A stretch of 10,260 nucleotides of DNA from Candidatus Komeilibacteria bacterium (GTDB lineage: Bacteria > Patescibacteriota > Patescibacteriia > UBA1558): the NCBI GenBank assembly GCA_024654345.1, contig JANLIN010000037.1, positions 1 through 10,260 of the forward strand, written 5' to 3'. Shown piece by piece: positions 6,393 through 10,260 of this stretch. The position numbers and the translations under genes are program-made. The first letter of the stretch is position 1. The number at the start of each line of letters is the position of its first letter. The notes below the pieces were generated by a model. It was not told where the DNA came from. It ran no database searches and was given only the letters and a program-made list of their open reading frames with translations.

Positions 6393-6686
6393 CTAATCTT
6401 CAATCACAGCGATTATATCCCCCTGCGCTAGCACCAGGTATTCTTCATCATCAATCTTAAATTCATCCGGACTATACTTTTTGAACATTACTTTCTGTCC
6501 GACAGCCACGTCCATAGCCTGACGAGAACCATCGTCTTTCACTTTACCCGGACCGATAGCTATAATTTCCCCTTGTTCAGGCTTTTCTTTGCCAATGGTG
6601 TCGGGCAGTATGATGCCGGACTTGGTGATTTCTTCCCGAGAGATGGGTTTAACCACCACATTGTCACTTAAAGGCTTCAACTTCAT
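6393..6686 (-). CDS. groES: Co-chaperonin GroES (Hsp10)
   Basis: Forms the heptameric lid of the GroEL chamber. The protein has 97 residues, the normal length. It starts MKLKPLSDNVVVKP, the usual first strand. The mobile loop that binds GroEL lies at about 17-33 (REEITKSGIILPDTIGK), followed by EKPEQGEIIAIGPGK at 34-48. The end, EYLVLAQGDIIAVIED, is typical. It is the first gene of groES-groEL, with a leader of about 55 nt containing a CIRCE operator, so HrcA-type heat-shock control is expected. The ATG at 6686 has no clear Shine-Dalgarno site; the stretch before it is AT-rich. Confidence 0.99.
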   Translation of the reverse strand: MKLKPLSDNVVVKPISREEITKSGIILPDTIGKEKPEQGEIIAIGPGKVKDDGSRQAMDVAVGQKVMFKKYSPDEFKIDDEEYLVLAQGDIIAVIED

Positions 6687-6711
6687 AGCGGTAAAAAATT
6701 AATGATTAATG

Positions 6712-6738
6712 TTAGCACTCAAAGCATCCGAGTGCTAA
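6712..6738. promoter_or_regulatory. CIRCE operator (HrcA-binding site) of groES-groEL
   Basis: TTAGCACTC (6712-6720), a 9-bp spacer, then GAGTGCTAA (6730-6738): a perfect match to the CIRCE consensus in both arms and spacer length. It lies just below the predicted transcription start (about 6743) and 26 bp above the groES ATG, the usual location for repression by HrcA. No hrcA gene is present in the window. Confidence 0.98.
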
Positions 6739-6749
6739 ATACGCTTTCT

Positions 6750-6777
6750 ATTTTAACAGACGGTCGAGAAATGTCAA
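6750..6777 (-). promoter_or_regulatory. Main groES-groEL promoter
   Basis: Minus-strand TTGACA (6777-6772), a 16-bp spacer, then TAAAAT (6755-6750). The -10 is preceded by TGT, giving an extended -10. Its start point would fall directly before the CIRCE element, as in HrcA-regulated operons. Confidence 0.82.
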
Positions 6778-6832
6778 GCACCCGAAACCAGCCGAATCAA
6801 TCAATGTTTTCGACTATTTTACGAAACTCAAA

Positions 6833-6860
6833 AGTATACTCTAGCGATGTGACCGAACAA
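6833..6860 (-). promoter_or_regulatory. Possible second, upstream groESL promoter
   Basis: Minus-strand TTGTTC (6860-6855), a 16-bp spacer, then TATACT (6838-6833). It lies 83 bp above the main promoter's -10 and below the stop of the CNNM-type gene. The -35 match is weak. A start here would also be blocked by HrcA bound at CIRCE. Confidence 0.3.
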
Positions 6861-6881
6861 GCGATTTATTTTTTGACAAAT

Positions 6882-7862
6882 TTAAGAGACATCGGTTTCA
6901 TCCTTGATCTCCCCTACTATTTCCTCCACCACATCTTCCAGAGTCACCACACCAATATAGTCAGCTGTTCCCGCGCGACAGACTTGCAACATATGCTCGC
7001 CACTTTTCACCATGTAACGAAATACTTTATCTATTTTATCCTCTTCCACTACTGTTTCCAGTGGACGAGCTAAATCTTTCACTAAATCTTCTCGCCGATC
7101 GCTGTTTAAAGCTTTCATTAGATCGTTACTATGAACATAGCCGACGATCAAATCCTCCTGGTCAACAAAGACGGGGTAGCGAGAAAAACCTTGTTGACTG
7201 GCAAAGTGAGCAATCTGTTCCACACTAATATCCCCATTGAGGGCAATCACTCGGTAGCGTGAAGTCATGATATCTCCCACCGGTACATCATTCAAGCGAA
7301 AAATTTTCTCAATCATTTCCCTTTCTCGATACCGGATAGCACCGGTCTCTACTCCCAAGCGGGTTAAAGCTTTTATCTCCTCTTCCGTAACAATCTTCTC
7401 GCTTTCAACTGACCAGCGTCGGATAAAAAGACCATTAAACCGAACCAGTAGCCACACCAAAGGCCACAATAAGATACGTAATCCATAAAGTATCGGCGCT
7501 GAATACTGCGCAAAAAACTTTCGTCGCCGCTGTGCCAATGACTTCGGCGTAATCTCGCCAAATATTAGTACCAAGATCGTGGCTACTCCGGTCGCGATAC
7601 CGATCCCAGCATCACCGAAATAATCTATCGCCAGTACCGTCGCCAATGAGGCCGTCAAAACATTCACCACATTATTCCCGATGAGAATGGTAATCAACAG
7701 TTGCTGTGGTTTTTCTTTTAATAACCAAATCAGGTGTGCCTGTTTCTCCCGTCGGTGCAACATGTTTTTTACCTCAGCCGGTCGTAAAGTAAAAAAGGCT
7801 ATTTCCGCCGCCGAAAAAAAACCGGAAAGGAAAAGTAGTACTATGAAAATAATCCAAACCAT
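6882..7862 (-). CDS. CNNM/CorC-type membrane protein (DUF21 plus two CBS domains)
   Basis: A relative of the CNNM/CorC/HlyC family, linked to Mg2+/Co2+ export and ion homeostasis. It has 326 residues. The N-terminal DUF21 domain (about 1-150) has membrane segments near 2-24, 55-80, 85-104 and 122-145, with family motifs SGFFSAAEIAFFTL (13-26), IGNNVVNVLTASLAT (61-75) and FGEITPKSLA (101-110). A linker rich in Glu (152-185) leads to CBS 1 (about 195-255; DIMTSRYRVIAL, FSRYPVF, IVGYVHSNDL) and CBS 2 (about 262-318; GVVTLEDVVEEIVGEIKDE). The usual VVDEYGG segment of CBS 2 is altered (MLQVCRAGTADYIG), and the C-terminal transporter-associated domain of longer homologues is absent. The ATG at 7862 has no Shine-Dalgarno site. 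It lies 66 bp below the O-antigen-ligase-like gene and may be cotranscribed with it; a hairpin between them lacks a T-run. Confidence 0.93.
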   Translation of the reverse strand: MVWIIFIVLLFLSGFFSAAEIAFFTLRPAEVKNMLHRREKQAHLIWLLKEKPQQLLITILIGNNVVNVLTASLATVLAIDYFGDAGIGIATGVATILVLIFGEITPKSLAQRRRKFFAQYSAPILYGLRILLWPLVWLLVRFNGLFIRRWSVESEKIVTEEEIKALTRLGVETGAIRYREREMIEKIFRLNDVPVGDIMTSRYRVIALNGDISVEQIAHFASQQGFSRYPVFVDQEDLIVGYVHSNDLMKALNSDRREDLVKDLARPLETVVEEDKIDKVFRYMVKSGEHMLQVCRAGTADYIGVVTLEDVVEEIVGEIKDETDVS

Positions 7863-7928
7863 GGATAGATATTAAGAATCGTCAGATTTCAACAGTAAAT
7901 ATGGGTTAATTTTTTCTCAACCCGTTAG

Positions 7929-9248
7929 TTAATTCTGCGTACCCTTTCTCAACCAACCAATCGCCAGTCCGCTAAACATCAGGCCCGGATACAACGACCA
8001 CCAAAAATGATCGAAGTTTATAATAATTATTAAGGCGATCCACAGACCGAGTAACTCATATCGTTGCTGGCGAAAAAGCGGGAGCAATAGATACAAAAAC
8101 AACGACAGTGCCAATAGTATCCCCGGCAATCCCAATTCAGACCAAATAAGTAGCGGAGTATTGTGCACCGGTTGATAGGCGTACCCGGGGTAGCCAGCCG
8201 GTAGTTGAGTCGTATAATTCCCCAGGCCGGAGCCTGTCACCCAGTGACGACGAATAATATCACTGGCCGCCGTAATTCCCGCCGCGCGACCCTGCAAAGA
8301 ATATACTTCCAATCGAGAATCAGCTTGCCACCGACCAACCATCAAATCTCCCACTTGCGTGGACCAAAAAACACCTACTATCAAAACTACCGCCGCGATC
8401 TTAAGAAGCCAGGAAGGATTCAGAGCTTGCCGCCAGTTAAGACTAAACAAATATTTTCGGCCGTATTTAATAATAATGGAGGCTGCCAAGCTGATAACCA
8501 GGGCCACCCAGGCGGCCCGTGAAAAAGACAGAATTATGCCGGATGTTACCAACACAAGACCACCCCAAGCAAACCATAGGTGCCATTTTTTAACATTGAT
8601 TTGATCACTGATTTCATTCTTAATCCACCACGCCAGCAACCAGAAGACGATCACCAGAAAGCCGCCTAATATATTAGGATGGGGCAAAGAACCATAGGCT
8701 CTCAGCCACCGCCCGGCATTCTCCACCACGGAGACGCCACCGGTGAAAACTTCCTGGGAGGACATGCCCAACCAAGCGGAAGCTAATACTTCTTGTGTCA
8801 ACCATTGATAAATAGCCAAACCGGACTGGACAATGCCAGAGAATATTACCGCGGTTGCAATCTTCGACTTATGAACCAGGTGACTGCTAACAATAAAAAT
8901 GACCACCACGGCCTCCAATAACCATAGCCACTGGGCGGAAGCTATACCGATATCATCCGCCCACAATAGGGTCAAAGCTGACCAAATCAATAGACCCAGT
9001 AATAACAAAGGTATCGGCTCTTGTACCAGACGAGAAACTTTTAGATCTTTCAGGCTCTCCCAACGCGAGATTATCAGCCCAAGTAGTATGCCACCAAGAA
9101 TGATTTCCGTACCATACAAAAACTCTGAACCATATTCCCAAGCACTTCCCTCCCGACTGACCAGGTCGATAATATAGCGTGCTTGCCAAGGAATCAGAAA
9201 ACACCACAGATAGAAAAGATATTCGGTTATTTTTTTCAGCTTAGACAT
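7929..9248 (-). CDS. O-antigen ligase-like (Wzy/WaaL superfamily) membrane protein
   Basis: A polytopic membrane protein of the O-antigen ligase/polymerase superfamily, which joins undecaprenyl-linked glycans to an acceptor or to each other on the outer face of the membrane. From the ATG at 9248 it has 439 residues and about ten to twelve hydrophobic segments. Characteristic parts: RAYGSLPHPNILGG (183-196), ILSFSRAAWVALVISL (239-254), then a large extracytoplasmic loop (about 300-365) with VTGSGLGNYTTQLP (337-350) and VHNTPLLIWSELGLPG (361-376), where His362 fits the conserved loop histidine of these ligases. The last segment carries NFDHFWWSLYPGLMF (411-425). The start at 9248 gives an 8-bp ATGTCTAA overlap with the upstream gene; an ATG at 9275 would add nine residues (MIFGKKEQP). 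Ligase, polymerase and protein glycosyltransferase roles cannot be separated by sequence alone. Confidence 0.9.
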   Translation of the reverse strand: MSKLKKITEYLFYLWCFLIPWQARYIIDLVSREGSAWEYGSEFLYGTEIILGGILLGLIISRWESLKDLKVSRLVQEPIPLLLLGLLIWSALTLLWADDIGIASAQWLWLLEAVVVIFIVSSHLVHKSKIATAVIFSGIVQSGLAIYQWLTQEVLASAWLGMSSQEVFTGGVSVVENAGRWLRAYGSLPHPNILGGFLVIVFWLLAWWIKNEISDQINVKKWHLWFAWGGLVLVTSGIILSFSRAAWVALVISLAASIIIKYGRKYLFSLNWRQALNPSWLLKIAAVVLIVGVFWSTQVGDLMVGRWQADSRLEVYSLQGRAAGITAASDIIRRHWVTGSGLGNYTTQLPAGYPGYAYQPVHNTPLLIWSELGLPGILLALSLFLYLLLPLFRQQRYELLGLWIALIIIINFDHFWWSLYPGLMFSGLAIGWLRKGTQN

Positions 9249-10143
9249 TGGTTGTTCTTTTTTTCCAAATATCATAATAATGTTGCCGCCTGTCGTTGGC
9301 GTGGAGTTTTAACAAATCATCATTTACTATCACCGCCGGCGATACTCCCTCTCGCAACTCCAGTGGCATGAGTTTTAACTGCGTCCTTTGACTGATTTTT
9401 TCCAACGGGTGAAAAATGAATTCCAAAACCCGTCGGAACAGTTTTTTTCCACGACCATCATTTATCCGACGTACCGGATTCGTTTGGTAGGCAATAAAAT
9501 TCGGCACCAGTTCTTTCACCCACTTATTCCCTTTCAGGATTCTATTATAAATATCACCGTCATCAAACAATGGCACCAGCTGTATTAACCAGTACGGTAG
9601 ATAGATATCATCAGGCAAAGCCACCGCTTGCAGATTCATTTTGTCAGTGGTGATAAAGAAGCTTAGACAAATACGATTGCGGCTCCGCAACAAGGTGGGG
9701 CGTTTATGCCAAAGTTTGAGCCAGCCGGCCGTTAATATTCTAGCGGTCCAAATATGACCGGGTTCGACCACCACGAAGAAATCAATATCGGAATCATCCT
9801 GTGCGTTATTGTAAGCTAAAGTATTACAGACACCAATAAATCTGATGTAAGGAAAGAAGCTGAACAGACGAGCGTAGCGACGAGCCACACGGAACTTCAG
9901 CTGTGCCAACATGTAACGGTGTTGCCGGATTTCAACGATGGCGCGGCGGCCGGGGAGATAGTAAAATCCCCAGTGACTCTCTATTTTGCCGGCCGCTAAT
10001 AATTCAGTCAGCACCTCGTCATACTGCTCCCCGGCCGCCGCCGCTTTCCACAGCCAATGCTCCAGTTGCCACTTGGTCAACGGATAATCAAAAATATCAA
10101 AAAAAGTAAGAGTCTCTAAAATTGCCTGTCGTGTGCTATTCAT
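9241..10143 (-). CDS. Winged-helix/nucleotidyltransferase-fold protein, function unknown
   Basis: A 300-residue soluble protein. Residues about 1-75 look like a winged-helix domain (ILETLTFFDIFDYPLT, then LLAAGKIESHWGFYYLPGR). Residues about 100-200 resemble a polymerase-beta-like nucleotidyltransferase: NTLAYNNA (107-114) followed by DDSDIDFFVVV (116-126), with Asp119 and Asp121 as the expected metal ligands. The usual Gly-Ser before the helix is Asn107-Thr108. The segments RICLSFFIT (157-165), DDIYLPYWLIQLVPLFD (178-194) and KWVKELVPNF (207-216) fit a family I recall from Patescibacteria genomes, often beside polysaccharide genes. It overlaps the ligase-like gene by 8 bp, so the two are probably translated from one mRNA. 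Its substrate is unknown: nucleotide transfer to a sugar, protein or small molecule are all possible, as is regulation. The ATG at 10143 has no clear Shine-Dalgarno site. Confidence 0.85.
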   Translation of the reverse strand: MNSTRQAILETLTFFDIFDYPLTKWQLEHWLWKAAAAGEQYDEVLTELLAAGKIESHWGFYYLPGRRAIVEIRQHRYMLAQLKFRVARRYARLFSFFPYIRFIGVCNTLAYNNAQDDSDIDFFVVVEPGHIWTARILTAGWLKLWHKRPTLLRSRNRICLSFFITTDKMNLQAVALPDDIYLPYWLIQLVPLFDDGDIYNRILKGNKWVKELVPNFIAYQTNPVRRINDGRGKKLFRRVLEFIFHPLEKISQRTQLKLMPLELREGVSPAVIVNDDLLKLHANDRRQHYYDIWKKRTTNV

Positions 10144-10193
10144 ATACCCAATATTAGCAGAAAATGAAGGTTTCAGCTATTTTCACCACCGGA

Positions 10194-10199
10194 ATTATA
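10194..10199 (-). promoter_or_regulatory. Possible -10 box upstream of the nucleotidyltransferase-like gene
   Basis: A perfect TATAAT on the minus strand lies 50 bp before the ATG at 10143. No good -35 element occurs at 16-18 bp (AAATGT at 17), so the call is weak. The remaining sequence, 10144-10260, holds no gene that I can support. Confidence 0.3.
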
Positions 10200-10260
10200 A
10201 ACTACCTACCACTTAAACATTTGCAAGTCCTAACTGGCTTATTTTATCCTAACATTAGAT

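Noticed and set aside
7903..7923. GGGTT/AACCC hairpin between the ligase-like and CNNM-type genes
   Set aside because: On the minus strand the stem is short and no T-run follows, so it is not supported as a terminator.
7863..7928. TTGAGA with TACTGT at 17-bp spacing as promoter of the CNNM-type gene
   Set aside because: The -10 matches only three of six positions; the gene may simply be cotranscribed with the upstream gene.
9249..9275. ATG at 9275 as start of the O-antigen-ligase-like gene
   Set aside because: It would overlap the upstream gene by 35 bp without a better ribosome site. The ATG at 9248 gives a tight 8-bp overlap, but the earlier start cannot be fully excluded.
1..10260. CRISPR array, IS element, prophage or toxin-antitoxin module
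   Set aside because: No regularly spaced direct repeats, transposase, integrase or toxin-antitoxin-like gene pair was seen on either strand.

Overview
The window reads as a stretch of chromosome from a small-genome bacterium, most likely a member of the Candidate Phyla Radiation (Patescibacteria). This placement is an inference. It rests on the nucleotidyltransferase-fold protein paired with an O-antigen-ligase-like protein (a combination I associate with these genomes), on a GroEL/GroES pair with a GGM tail under a CIRCE element, and on short, mostly Shine-Dalgarno-free leaders. TGA and TAG behave as stops, so there is no sign of a TGA-recoding lineage. No phage, IS, CRISPR, tRNA or rRNA was found.

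All ten genes lie on the minus strand, so transcription runs from high to low coordinates. Right end (10260 to 6882): a winged-helix/nucleotidyltransferase-like protein overlaps an O-antigen-ligase-like membrane protein by 8 bp. A CNNM/CorC-type membrane protein with DUF21 and CBS domains follows after a short gap. Middle (6860 to 4722): groES-groEL, with a sigma70-type promoter and a perfect CIRCE operator in the leader. Below groEL lie a long GAAGCG-type hairpin, a promoter and a small DUF4870/Tic20-like membrane protein. That gene ends in a terminator-like hairpin placed directly in front of pyruvate kinase (pyk). Left part (2747 to 1): the pyk 3' region is a gene-free stretch with pyrimidine tracts and inverted repeats, closed by a terminator. 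A strong promoter then drives two overlapping small membrane proteins of unknown function, which end at a strong terminator. A second GAAGCG-type hairpin and a weak promoter precede phosphoenolpyruvate synthase (ppsA), which runs off the left edge.

Functionally the window groups the two opposing enzymes of the PEP-pyruvate node (pyk and ppsA), the GroE chaperonin, and an envelope/polysaccharide module. The most notable observations are: a homologous pair of long GAAGCG hairpins at two transcription-unit boundaries; a pyruvate kinase whose monovalent-cation site looks like the K+-independent type; a terminator-like hairpin abutting the pyk start; the uncharacterised two-gene membrane operon; and the general lack of Shine-Dalgarno sites.
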